This document shows positions 38,183-48,024 of a stretch of DNA of 64,000 nucleotides, piece by piece. This DNA comes from Aurantiochytrium sp. KH105 (Eukaryota; Sar; Bigyra; Thraustochytrida; Thraustochytriidae). Within the stretch, counting starts at the first letter, position 1, and each line of letters begins with the position of its first letter. Under the pieces are notes generated by a model. That model was not told the origin of the DNA and searched no databases. It worked only from the letters and a program-made list of their open reading frames with translations. Made by a program: the position numbers and the translations under genes. The stretch is from contig BGKB01000033.1 in the NCBI GenBank assembly GCA_003116975.1, forward strand, positions 495,996 to 559,995, given 5' to 3'.

Positions 38183-39052
38183 ATGCAGCTGACGCTGGCG
38201 GTGACCGGGGCGGACGACGTGCTGCAGGTCGAGGTGGGCAGCGGCGCGCAGGTGGACGATGTCAAGGCCGTGGCCGCTGCCGAAATGGAGGTGAGCCCGG
38301 GACGCCTCGAGATCAGCTACAAGAACGAGGTTCTCCCCGACGATGCGCTGCTCAGCGACGTCGGCGTCGAGGACGAAGACCTCATGGCGCTGCGCGTACT
38401 TCCGGCGGAAGCAACAGGATCAGCAGTTGGATACAGCCAGCAAATAGGACAACTCCAGCAACAAGGACAGAGGCGAAGCCGCGGTGGTTTAGGTGAGCGA
38501 ATTCGCCGCAGCCTCCGAGCCTCACTCCCGCGCGTGTCCGATGACGAGCGCCAACGACAAGAATTCATCGAAGCGCAGATTTCCGCTCAAAATATCAGTG
38601 AGAACATGGCACGAGCCTTTGAGGAATCGCCCGAGTCCTTTGTGCGTGTGCTGATGCTCTATATTGACACTGAAGTGAACAATGTGCCGGTGAAGGCCTT
38701 CATCGACTCGGGTGCACAGACGACGGTCATGTCGCGCGCTTGTGCCGATCGATGTGGAATCATGCGCCTCGTAGACAGGCGATTTGCAGGTGTAGCCGTG
38801 GGCGTTGGGTCGGCACAGATCCTAGGGCGGGTTCACATTGCACCCATCAAAATCGGTACGCAGCTGTACAATTGCGGCTTTTCCGTCATTGACGGTGCAC
38901 AGGACATTGAGCTCTTGCTGGGACTTGACATGCTCAGGAGGCATCAGGCCATGATAGATCTTCGCAATGACTGTCTTCACATTGGCGAGCCAGAGGAGCT
39001 CGTTCCCTTTCTCAGCGAAAGCGAGACGCCCGAGTACGCGCGCCACACGTAG
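38183..39052 (+). CDS. DDI1: DDI1-type ubiquitin-like/retropepsin-like aspartic protease
   Basis: DDI1 shuttles ubiquitylated clients to the proteasome and cleaves some of them. The ATG at 38183 gives 289 residues; the same frame runs further upstream without a domain. Residues 1-75 are a ubiquitin-like domain. Residues about 120-155 include the helical segment QEFIEAQISAQNISENMARA before the protease. The retropepsin-like domain spans about 160-270 with catalytic Asp175 in FIDSGAQTTVMS, the DDI signature CGIMRLVDRRFAGVAVGVG and the second conserved block LLLGLDMLRRHQ. The active enzyme is expected to be a homodimer. The C-terminus stops soon after the protease, so no UBA domain is present, as in several animal DDI proteins but unlike yeast Ddi1. 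Confidence 0.95.
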   Translation: MQLTLAVTGADDVLQVEVGSGAQVDDVKAVAAAEMEVSPGRLEISYKNEVLPDDALLSDVGVEDEDLMALRVLPAEATGSAVGYSQQIGQLQQQGQRRSRGGLGERIRRSLRASLPRVSDDERQRQEFIEAQISAQNISENMARAFEESPESFVRVLMLYIDTEVNNVPVKAFIDSGAQTTVMSRACADRCGIMRLVDRRFAGVAVGVGSAQILGRVHIAPIKIGTQLYNCGFSVIDGAQDIELLLGLDMLRRHQAMIDLRNDCLHIGEPEELVPFLSESETPEYARHT

Positions 39053-40486
39053 ATTTGCTGATTTTATTCCGCACGACCGCGCTCATGTATGATCACAAGA
39101 AGGTCCCATTCTCAAGAATCCTCCTTTATAGACAAGGCCATGTTTATTCATCTCTCACACAATGTGAGTAGGCTTCGAGCTAAAACTAAAGACCATATCT
39201 CGTCTTTGCATCTCACGACTCTTCTTACGTTCGAGTTGTAGCCAGGTGTTTGGCTTCAACACCCATTTCTTGCTCATCTTGCAGCGGGGCTTGCTGAGAC
39301 CTCAAGACAAGGCTCTTCTCATCATTAGCACTTTTTGGTTGCTCCAGCCTCGGTGCCAGTCACGAGCCAGCCAATTCGCCAATTAGCGGGTGCACACCAG
39401 AAGAACAGAGCGTGGAAGACTAGAAAAGAAAGCAAAATGATGAAGAAGAAAGAGGAGGCAGACTCAGAATCGGAGTGGAAGGATGACAAGGTGGGCTCAT
39501 TTCAGTTTAGAGTTCCCTTTCTCTGGGTTCGCAAAAGCCCCTCGCCACGCGCCGGCGCCGGCCGGGGCCAGCGCCGGTCCTCTGTGTAACGTCTCTTTCT
39601 CACCATCCTTTTCCATTCCAACTCGCTATCAATCGACGCGTGAGAGCACAATCGAGCGCCCCCCCTTGCGCATGGGCCCGTTGCAGCGACCTGACCTTCT
39701 TCGCCATGCTGCCGCCGCCGCGCAGCGACCAGCGGCAGCAGCAGCAACTCTCCTGGGCAGCGTCGCTCGCGGAATGTGCGCTCGGAGATTGTTATTCATT
39801 GATTGATTCATTCATGGCGCCCAAAAAAGAAAAACAAGCCCTCCCCCCTCCCCACAGTCAAAATGAAACGAATGCCGAGCACGCGACGACTCGAGTTCTT
39901 GGGCCCGCAAGCTCGCCTCCCCTGCCCGCCCGCCTCGCGCCCGCACGCATCTACATGCTTTAGCATTTTGACGCCGAGTCGCCGTCCTCGCCTTGCTCTT
40001 GCTCTTGCTCTTGCTCTTGCTCTCGCGCTTGGCCGCTGTAGGCCTGTGGCGGGCTGGCTTCAAGTTTGTTGAGCCAAGAATTCATGTCTTGCATTCACGT
40101 CTGCAGTGTCTTCAGCAGCGGAAGGCTCCTTCGCGGCGTGCAGATGTGCAGACACGCAGGCAGCACGCAGGCACGCATCCGCGTGCGCACGGCACTGGTG
40201 GCGGACGCGGGTCGCTTAGCAGCAAAAACCGAACAAACGCGGCCGCCGCAGTGTCGGTGCCTCGGGCGGGCCCGGTCATCTAGCGCGCGCTGGCTACTCG
40301 CTCGCCACATTCTGGTACCTTATCGTTCCAATATCAACGTGGAGGCATGCTCTTTCTCTGCCCCGCTCTGCACCACCCGCCCGTCATGACATGGCGGAAA
40401 GAGCGCGCCGTCATAACCGACAGTTCCCGAATTGGCTTCCCTCGCCGCAGGCGACGAGACCCTCCCGTCACAGGGGGCTGGGACGA
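39053..40486. other. spacer between DDI1 and vWA-mucin gene
   Basis: 1.4 kb without a gene I can support. Contents are the DDI1 3' UTR, a purine-rich stretch (39420-39470), a CTTGCT hexanucleotide tract (39992-40024) and the presumed promoter of the next gene. An in-frame ATG at 40391 upstream of the chosen start would extend that protein by 32 residues. Confidence 0.5.
39992..40024. repeat. (CTTGCT)n hexanucleotide microsatellite
   Basis: Five perfect 6-bp units plus a partial unit lie in the spacer upstream of the vWA-mucin gene. Confidence 0.9.
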
Positions 40487-43222
40487 ATGCCTCGTAGCAC
40501 ATATCTTGGGCTCTTCATCGCGGGCCTAGCAGCAGTGCTGGTGGGCCGTGCCTCGGCAGCCTGCGACGTCGAAGTCTATGTTGCCATTGATGCATCGAGC
40601 GCAGCTGCAGAGGCGTCGGCCTTCGAGATATATGCGGCCTTTGTGCAAGAGGCTATTGACGTGGCGAACAGCTTTTGCACAGAAATCGGTGAAACTGGGA
40701 GAAGTGCCCGCCTCGGCGTGACCGCATTGCGCTGTGACGAGGACGCAACGCTTGGTGTAGAGCTCCTCAAGCCGACACCCAAGGCAAGGAATATACAGAA
40801 AACACTCGAGTCCTTTCCAGATATCTACCCCGGCACTGGCGTTTGCGGCGAGCTCGCGCTAGCCGAGGTCGAAAGCTATGCGACCAAAAAGGCGAACCTG
40901 AATCGGAGGCAACGCTTGCTAGTCCTCTCAGACACTCCTTTTTACGATGAAGATTCGCAAGAGATGAAAGCGCGCCGTGACGCACTTGAAAAGGCTGGTG
41001 TCCAGGTGATCAACGTGCTTTTCTCATCAAACTCTACAGGTCTGATGCAAGTCGCAACAACGATGACGAGGTTGTACATGACAAGCATCGACGACCTCGA
41101 GCCCTCTGATCTTGGACTTTACCTTCCGACACAATCACCCACGTTGACACCAACGCTTTACCCAACAATGAGCCCAACACCAAATATTACCGCGAGTCCG
41201 ACATTGGCTCCCAGTTCATCTCCGACATTATCACCGAGCGGGAGTCCTACGTTGTCTCCCACATTGAGTCCAACACAGGTCCCAACGGCGCTCCCAACGG
41301 TGCAGCCCACGTTAAATCCAACACGAGCTCCTTCGGCGAGCCCAACAGCGCAGACTTCGCTGTCCTTGACACCTGCGCCAACGCCGGGGCCTTTGATGAC
41401 AAACAGCTCAGATCGTGAGACGCTAGAACCCACAATGAGTCCGTCGAAAGGTCCTGCAACCTTTCCAACAGTGGCTCCATCGACTTTCTTTAACGAGACC
41501 ACTGAAAATACCTCCACCAGCAGACCCTCTTTCAGCCCCACACAGAGTCCGACAACAAAGGCTCCGACGCAAGCACCAACACGCCCCGCTACTCCAGCAC
41601 CTAGCACATCCCCAACACGAGCACCTACCCAGCCTACGAGTCGGCCGACAGACGCACCAACAGATGCTCCCTCACGAGCGCCAACCTTGATGCCCACGCG
41701 TCATCCTTCAGCGTCGCCAACAATGTTCCCGACACAAACACCAACAGAGAATCCAACACGACAACCTACAATGGCTCCAACAAAGTATCCCTCAAAGTCG
41801 CCCACGAGCGCCCCGACAGAACCTCCTGTATCATTACCGACACTGGCGCCCACATTAGGTTCAACGCCCGCACCATCGCAAAGCCCAACTACAAGGCCGA
41901 CGCAAACGCCTTTGCAAAGCGATCCTACCAAGACACCAAGCCCAGCGCCGACGTTTGTGGCCACGGAAGGAGTAGACTCGACAAGAAGCCCAACAAAGGC
42001 TCCTACCGAATCTGTCGTGGAGCAACCTAGCAGTTCTCCAACTGGTCAATCGGCAACCCTGAGCACGAGAATGCCAACAGCGACGCCAACGCTGATGCCC
42101 AGCGCAGCCGTCAACGAAACAGACGGTTCTGTGCCCGATGGTAGTTACTCTGACGAGCTTGGTGTATGCCCTGAAGGCTCATACGACACGGATGGGGAGT
42201 GTTTCTTTGTGTGGGATCGAAACGGCAATGGGCGTGTACTGGTTTACATCATTTGCGCAAGTGTCTTCCTGCCAGTCCTTTTGGCGCTTGGAAGCCTTGG
42301 GTGGGTCGGCCTCGACATTTCGCTCGATGTTGTTGCCTCAACGGGCGACCTCATGACAGATATCTTTTATTTGACGCAAGAGCCGTACTTCAACGCGCTG
42401 CTTTTTGGACTGAGTTGCACGTCAGTAGCGCTGACAGTGCTTCCTTATATGCTGTGGCTCAAAAGGAATCCAGTTCGACTTCACTTCGGTAACGCAATGC
42501 TCATTCGCACGGAGCGCACGCTTCTCCTCTTGATTGGGAGTATCGTATGGTGGACGGTTGGTTTCTTTTTATACGCCATGAAGGTCTTGCCGTTTGGGCG
42601 CGTGAAACGCACTTTTTTGCTGGACCCTGACAGCGGATTCCTTTGTGGTGTGGCTCGAGCCTGGCTGCAGCGCATCAACGCTCGCATCCGTGGACGACCA
42701 GACTCCCCTGCGCCTCGTGTGCGCATCGAAGATCCACCTTTTGATCCGGCAGCCTTTAATCGGATGAGGCTTCTTGAGGTCGCGGTCGAGAGCGTGCCGC
42801 AATTTTCGGTACAGCTCGCGAACGGCCTCTTACTAAACAGTTGGAGTGTGGCTTCGGCGCTTTCGCTGGGTTTCTCGGGCTTTCTTATACTCCGCGTCGT
42901 GCAGCAGCTCCTCGTCTACGTCGCCCTGGTCGGGCGCTCACCGGATGAGCTGCCTGTCGGCCTTGGCCTTTTTGTGGAGCCTGTGAGTACAGCAACGATT
43001 GCGATTGCGCAAACCCAGAAGCGCCGTCAGCATTGGAGGCGGAAAACAAACAAGGCTGTAAATCCAAGGCAAGGGCACTCGCCCGAGGAAGCATCCCAAG
43101 ACCAAGGCAACCCTGCCTCCGAGGCAGTGGACGAAGCATCATCGCCGGCCGCGCAGGCTGTAACCCCTCAACCACCTAATACGCCCAAGTCTACTTCTGG
43201 AACGGAGATGACGCAAGTCTAA
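40487..43222 (+). CDS. secreted vWA-like / PT-rich mucin-like / multi-pass membrane protein (XK-related-like)
   Basis: The ATG at 40487 is chosen because it is followed at once by a signal peptide (MPRSTYLGLFIAGLAAVLVG, cleavage likely after RASA). An in-frame ATG at 40391 would bury it. The product is 911 residues. Residues about 26-210 look like a von Willebrand A domain (DVEVYVAIDASSA, RQRLLVLSDTPF, GVQVINVLF). The MIDAS-like start reads DASSA, not DxSxS, so metal binding is doubtful. Residues about 225-560 are about 50 short PT-x2-P type repeats, mucin-like and common in stramenopile surface proteins. From about 580 on are several hydrophobic segments and a cytosolic acidic tail. The segment LLEVAVESVPQFSVQLANGLL recalls the ES-PQ-xxQL motif of XK-related membrane proteins. 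The overall role is unknown; a surface adhesion or sensing protein is plausible. Confidence 0.8.
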   Translation: MPRSTYLGLFIAGLAAVLVGRASAACDVEVYVAIDASSAAAEASAFEIYAAFVQEAIDVANSFCTEIGETGRSARLGVTALRCDEDATLGVELLKPTPKARNIQKTLESFPDIYPGTGVCGELALAEVESYATKKANLNRRQRLLVLSDTPFYDEDSQEMKARRDALEKAGVQVINVLFSSNSTGLMQVATTMTRLYMTSIDDLEPSDLGLYLPTQSPTLTPTLYPTMSPTPNITASPTLAPSSSPTLSPSGSPTLSPTLSPTQVPTALPTVQPTLNPTRAPSASPTAQTSLSLTPAPTPGPLMTNSSDRETLEPTMSPSKGPATFPTVAPSTFFNETTENTSTSRPSFSPTQSPTTKAPTQAPTRPATPAPSTSPTRAPTQPTSRPTDAPTDAPSRAPTLMPTRHPSASPTMFPTQTPTENPTRQPTMAPTKYPSKSPTSAPTEPPVSLPTLAPTLGSTPAPSQSPTTRPTQTPLQSDPTKTPSPAPTFVATEGVDSTRSPTKAPTESVVEQPSSSPTGQSATLSTRMPTATPTLMPSAAVNETDGSVPDGSYSDELGVCPEGSYDTDGECFFVWDRNGNGRVLVYIICASVFLPVLLALGSLGWVGLDISLDVVASTGDLMTDIFYLTQEPYFNALLFGLSCTSVALTVLPYMLWLKRNPVRLHFGNAMLIRTERTLLLLIGSIVWWTVGFFLYAMKVLPFGRVKRTFLLDPDSGFLCGVARAWLQRINARIRGRPDSPAPRVRIEDPPFDPAAFNRMRLLEVAVESVPQFSVQLANGLLLNSWSVASALSLGFSGFLILRVVQQLLVYVALVGRSPDELPVGLGLFVEPVSTATIAIAQTQKRRQHWRRKTNKAVNPRQGHSPEEASQDQGNPASEAVDEASSPAAQAVTPQPPNTPKSTSGTEMTQV

Positions 43223-43605
43223 CATGGCTGCGAGCTGTCCCCTTTTTCGGCCGACCAACGAAGCTTTGAAGCTGCAAAAGTGACCAAACCGACCAAAGGC
43301 TCTTCGTCATGGTGTTGTTTGCCCTGTGAAGACTCTATCACCGACAATCTGATAATTTATGTACACGTATACCTGCCTGCCATACTTTGAATATCTGTCT
43401 CGAAGGTCTTGGCAGCAACGAGAATGCTATTTGGAGAGAGAGAGAGCGAGAGAGAGAGGGAAAAGCAACCAAAACGTCATCGCAAGGAATCAGGTGGGTT
43501 CAGGTTTTTGTTTAGGAAACATGATAGATAGTGCGACGAGCACCTTTGAAGTGCTTGTCTCGAGCATGCAAACTTGGTTCGTGTGCGGAGAGAATTTGGA
43601 AAGGG
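43223..43605. other. convergent spacer
   Basis: 383 bp between converging stops. It contains a GA/GAGC purine tract at 43436-43460 and nothing else I can name. Confidence 0.5.
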
Positions 43606-45909
43606 CTACTCGAGAAATGGAGGTAAAGACACGATGTCCGGGTACAGGTGTGAAAGATCCTGAACACGCACATGAATGAAGGGATTTCCGTCCTCATCCC
43701 GAAGAACGCGATTGTCGCTGCGCAGGACCTTGACTTCTCCACTTCGCAGCGTGAATGCGCCCTGGGTAATGCGCGAGGTGGCAAAATATTCGAGATACGA
43801 CTGTCCCGATTCGTGAATGCGCTTGAGCCAAACACGCGACATGCAAAGGCGCTGCAGCGGAGATAGAACAGAGACAAAGAACCCTTTCATGCCAAGTGGG
43901 TCTTGACCCACAGTTTCATTGAAGATCTTGTCGCTAAAGACACAGGTGCCGCCATTTGTAGTAATATCGACGTCAACAGTCGCTCTGAAATTTCCTACAG
44001 GCAGACCGTCGATGAGAGCTTGCTTTGCAGGAAACAAGAAGTCCTCTTTAAGTCGGGGATCATCACGAGAAATGTAGAGACGTAACGCCTTTGCAAAGTT
44101 TTCGGAGCGCAAAAATCCACCGTACTTTTCCGTCCAGCTTTTCCACTCTTGTGGATCGAGCGTGGAGCACGTGCGATTGTAAATCTCAAAGGCAACGCGC
44201 TGCACTTCATCAGAGGGACCGAGACGCGGCGCCGGTGCGGGCTCGCTAATTGCGAGACCTCGGAATTCGGGCGCTTCGTCAGGCTCAGTGTGCTCCTTTT
44301 TGAGCCGGGTTGACGACGATGCGACGTGCGATGTATTCGCAGAGGAGGCTGCCGCCACGGGAGCTGGCACGGCAGCGCTTCGAACTTGAGCAGAGGCGAT
44401 GGAATCGAGACCTCCCGAAGACACTGACGCCGCGGGCGAGGGATAGGCAGCCGGAGAGCTCGATGGCGATACAATGGGCGGTCCTGCGGCAGAAGGGGAG
44501 GACGCAGGAGAGTGTTGGTTCTGGAGCCTGTTGTTCCGCGCGGCGCGCGAATTGCTGGGAAATTCGCGAAGGTACCAGACCTGGAGGAATTGGAGGTTGG
44601 GAAACGGGATCTCACGCGGCGCGTCCTTGGATTTACGTGCGGCCAGCGTGTAAACACATCCGCTAAAATCAAGAATCTTGCCCGTCTTGCGCTCCTTTTG
44701 CGCAAGTTCGCGATATTGGAGACCATTTTGCGTGTCAATCCAGTGGAATTTCTTCGTGGAGCGAAGACGCACAGCCCGCGCGAGGTTTTGTTCCGCTTCG
44801 TAGAGATTGGAGGCATCTGCCCCATTCGATCGATCGACAACGTAAAAGCTTCTCGGGCCCTCTGGGTTCACAGGGCTGACGCCATGCCGACGAGCAATGG
44901 AGGCTTCAAACTCTCCTTCTGCAGCTCGCGATAAAAGGTCGTAGACCTGGTCAAAAGTGAGAGCGCCGGGCGGCGCAGGGTCTTCGCGAGTATCAGATAC
45001 AGTTGAGGCGCGGGGTGCGGGCTTCTTTTGTGCGCCCTCGGCTGTGCTTGTAGACGGGCTGGATACGTCGCCATGCGCCGAGGAAGCAGCGAATGGGGGT
45101 GACGAAATGTGTGCGTAGGCTGAGCTCGCTGGCCTTGGAACAAAGGTTCGCGAGTTTGGCTGTGCGGAAAATCCCGCTGCATCGGGTGGAGGTGCATGGT
45201 TTTGCGTGAGTGATGGTTCGTTGTGAAAGGCGTGGCGATTTGCAAAAGGGTGTACCTGATGTGTATAATCATACGGCGGCGCATAGTGTGAATGTCTCTG
45301 GTGCGAGTGCTGAGAAGAGGACGTCACGCCTGGAGGAAGGGACTCGTGAAGGTCATGAGGCGATGGGATGTGAAGGTCCATGCCAGGATCAGGTCCATGT
45401 GGGATCCACGCATGGGAATCGTGCAGCGAAGCATCGTTGCTGTAGTAGGCAGAAGAATAGGAGCGCTCGGCTTGTGTTGCGCTTTGCGGATGGCCTCGCG
45501 CAGCTGTTGCGGTCGTGGAAGTACCATTTGCGTGTGGGTGTACAGAAGCATGAGATGCAGACGACGGGGCAGGCTGCCCTGCAGGAGTAGCTATCGAACG
45601 CGTATGGTCATCGAGAGATTTTGTCTCTGTGTCCCTTTCGAGAGGACGTTTGGCGCGAGAAAAGGTGCGAGAGTTGTCTCCAGGTGCCTTGTGCCCACCC
45701 GCGGGCCAAGGGGATCCAAGTTTCCCATTTGCATCGTCTTCATCATCGTCGAATGCTCGGTTAAGCTCATCGCCTTCGAGAGGAGCAAAGTTTCCATTTT
45801 GTTCGACCTCGTTGAGCAAGAGGGAAACTTCGCCCCAGCTCAGCGAAGCGAGGTTATCCATAAGTCCAAGATCGAAGTCGTCGTCAACCTCGGATTTCTC
45901 TTTTTCCAT
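43606..45909 (-). CDS. low-complexity protein with two conserved-looking domains, function unknown
   Basis: ATG start at 45909; 767 residues. I do not recognise a family. The N-terminus is acidic (EKEKSEVDDDFDLGLMDNLASLSWGEV). Residues about 60-300 are Ser/His/Pro-rich and disordered. A compact block at about 310-455 (TFDQVYDLLSRAAEGEF, FYVVDRS, KFHWIDTQNGLQYRE, FPNLQFLQVWYLREFP) and a C-terminal block at about 570-767 (LDPQEWKSWTEKYGGF, VDVDITTNGGTCVFSD, FFVSVLSPLQRLCMSRVWLKRI, VRVQDLSHLYPD) look folded. The acidic start and Q/S/P-rich middle resemble transcription regulators, but that is only a hint from composition. It is divergent from the RING gene. Confidence 0.75.
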   Translation of the reverse strand: MEKEKSEVDDDFDLGLMDNLASLSWGEVSLLLNEVEQNGNFAPLEGDELNRAFDDDEDDANGKLGSPWPAGGHKAPGDNSRTFSRAKRPLERDTETKSLDDHTRSIATPAGQPAPSSASHASVHPHANGTSTTATAARGHPQSATQAERSYSSAYYSNDASLHDSHAWIPHGPDPGMDLHIPSPHDLHESLPPGVTSSSQHSHQRHSHYAPPYDYTHQVHPFANRHAFHNEPSLTQNHAPPPDAAGFSAQPNSRTFVPRPASSAYAHISSPPFAASSAHGDVSSPSTSTAEGAQKKPAPRASTVSDTREDPAPPGALTFDQVYDLLSRAAEGEFEASIARRHGVSPVNPEGPRSFYVVDRSNGADASNLYEAEQNLARAVRLRSTKKFHWIDTQNGLQYRELAQKERKTGKILDFSGCVYTLAARKSKDAPREIPFPNLQFLQVWYLREFPSNSRAARNNRLQNQHSPASSPSAAGPPIVSPSSSPAAYPSPAASVSSGGLDSIASAQVRSAAVPAPVAAASSANTSHVASSSTRLKKEHTEPDEAPEFRGLAISEPAPAPRLGPSDEVQRVAFEIYNRTCSTLDPQEWKSWTEKYGGFLRSENFAKALRLYISRDDPRLKEDFLFPAKQALIDGLPVGNFRATVDVDITTNGGTCVFSDKIFNETVGQDPLGMKGFFVSVLSPLQRLCMSRVWLKRIHESGQSYLEYFATSRITQGAFTLRSGEVKVLRSDNRVLRDEDGNPFIHVRVQDLSHLYPDIVSLPPFLE

Positions 45910-48024
45910 GCTCGGTCGCTACTGCGATCACGTCAAGAATAGAGAGTGCTCAGAGGACGGGCGCCGCGAGAGGGCTCTGCGCCGCGCACGCTCAGCTCTG
46001 CTCAGCTCTGCTCTGCTCAGCTCGGCTCAGCAGATCGAAGCAAGCAAGACAAGAGGCGCCCACGAACGAAGTCGCCGCTACGCAAACTGCCGCCGCCGCC
46101 GCCGCCGCGAGCTGCCCCGGGCTCGCGCGTCCCTTGCCCGGCTGCCTGGGCGTAAGTACGTACGTACGTGTACGCGCGAGAGAGAGTCGCTCTCTCCTCC
46201 GCGCCGTGCCTTCGAGTCAGCCGGCACGGCCGGCCGGCCGCCGTCGCAGCGAGAGCGCGGCGCTCCGCTGCCTCCGCGCGCGTCCGCTCCGGCTCAGCCG
46301 CGCCTGCCGGGCCGAGGGCGTCGGCGCAGGCGCGCACGCTCGCACGGGCTTGCGCTTCCGCGCCGCGTCCAAGATGTGGACTCGGGCGCCGCTGCACAAG
46401 CCGAGTCGAGGCGGGAAAAGCCCGAGCCCGCCGGCGCCGCCGAGCTGCGCGGCCGCGACGGGGCGGGGGCCTGGGCGCGAGGGCGAGGCGCGGAGCCGGC
46501 TGCAGCTGCAGCTGCAGCTCTGCCGCCGCCGCGCGGGCTCCGAGGCAGGCCGTCGCGCGTGTCGCGCGCGTGTCGCGCGCGTGGCGCCGCCGAGTTGGCG
46601 TTCAGGCGGAGAGGCCGCCGGAGACAGGAACTGGGTTTCTGGCCCAAAGGCGCTTGGGTCTCTTTGCGGGTTTCGGGAAGGGCGCGGAGGCGGGGGGTAA
46701 AACCCGGCGCGCGAGGCCTGTTCTCGCGCGGATAGAGGGCCAGACACGAGCGTCGTTCGGCGCGACGTGGAGACACGTGCGCGCGCGAATCTATGATGCC
46801 GCCTGCCACTGCTGCGTGGACAGAGACATTTGGCCACTCGTGGCGTGAGTGGTTCGCGGCCAGCGTTGGCAGAGCAGAGCAGAGCAGAGCAGTGCGGAGC
46901 GGGCAGCGCGTCTGCACAGCACTGCAAGGGGCTGTGGCTTACGACGCCTTGAGCACGCGCGTGCTGCTGCTGCTGATGCGTGCTAAAGAAGGAAGCTTTT
47001 GCTCGGGAATCCCTCTTTTGTTTGGTTGTGTCCATCACAGTCTTCTGCTGCTGCACGCTGCACGCTACACGCAAGAGCAAGAGCAGCAGCAACTGCAGGC
47101 AACGCAACGTAACGCAAGGCCACGCAGCAGCAGATGCTGCACGCTGACGCTTTTGACGAATCATGTCTGCTGCTGGCTGCTGCTGCTGCTGCTGTCGCTA
47201 ACTTACTAAGTTACTGTTAGCAGTCGTGTGGCGGCTGCGCTGCGGCCTGTAGTAAACTTTTGTCCTTCTTTTTAGGGTCGTTTTCATCCGCCATGGCCAT
47301 TGGCTTGGTTGGCATCGAGGCCGGCCGGGCGTCGAGTCTCCAGCACCCAAGCGGCAGCGGCAGCGGACCCAAACTTGCGTTACTTACTACTACTCACGAC
47401 ACAGAGATTCAATCCTGTCGCTGCCACTGGTTGAAGTTCTTCCTAACCCGTGTTGCTGCCGCGAGCGGCGGCATTGTTGCGCGACGGCAGGCTTCGCAGC
47501 AAACCCAAAACGAGCTAACTTCACTTTTGCGTCATAATTTCCGACGGCGTGAGATGATAGCCCGGCACTCTCGACTTGCTCTGTAAGCCAGCCAGGCCAG
47601 GCCAGTACTACGCAAGGACTACGACTCGCAGTAATAACAAGCCAGGCGCGCGCCCTGCACGTGCTGCACACTGGCAGTGCGTGAGTGACTGCACACAACC
47701 ATCAGCAGCAGCAGCGCCCAAGAAAGTCTGTCTGACCCTGCCTGCCAGCGTGACTGCCGCGCCAGGCCGTACGAGAGCGAGCACGCCGCCCGCCCGCCCG
47801 AGCCGCGGCCGCCTCGCGCTCGCGAGCGGCGGCCGTCTCAACCCCGAGGCCTCGTTGCAGCTGTAGCAGGTTGCCCGATCGCTGATCGAAAAGAGCTCGT
47901 GCCGCCGCTCGCTTGTGCGCGAGAAGGAGCGAACAGCTGCAGCTAGCTAGCTAGCTCCGGCCTGCAAGGAGGGCATACCGCCCCCCGGACCGCGAGCAGG
48001 TACGAGCGCTGGGCGGGAGGGAAA
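45910..48024. other. long GC-rich divergent spacer
   Basis: 2.1 kb between the unknown gene and the RING gene. Many open frames on both strands are Arg/Ala/Ser/Pro-rich, overlap each other and lack any motif. Simple repeats include GCTCAGCTCT-type (45992-46030), GTAC (46155-46170), GCAGCT (46499-46520), AGAGC (46868-46890) and AGCT (47941-47956). I see no supportable gene. It probably holds two promoters and long 5' UTRs. Confidence 0.5.

Noticed and set aside
38183-39052. Retroviral or retrotransposon protease
   Set aside because: The retropepsin-like fold comes with a ubiquitin-like domain and the cellular DDI1 signature; no reverse transcriptase, integrase or LTRs are nearby.
46217-47164. 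A 315-codon - strand frame and several + strand frames in the 46-47 kb spacer
   Set aside because: Compositional open frames in GC-rich DNA; no motif and strongly overlapping alternatives.
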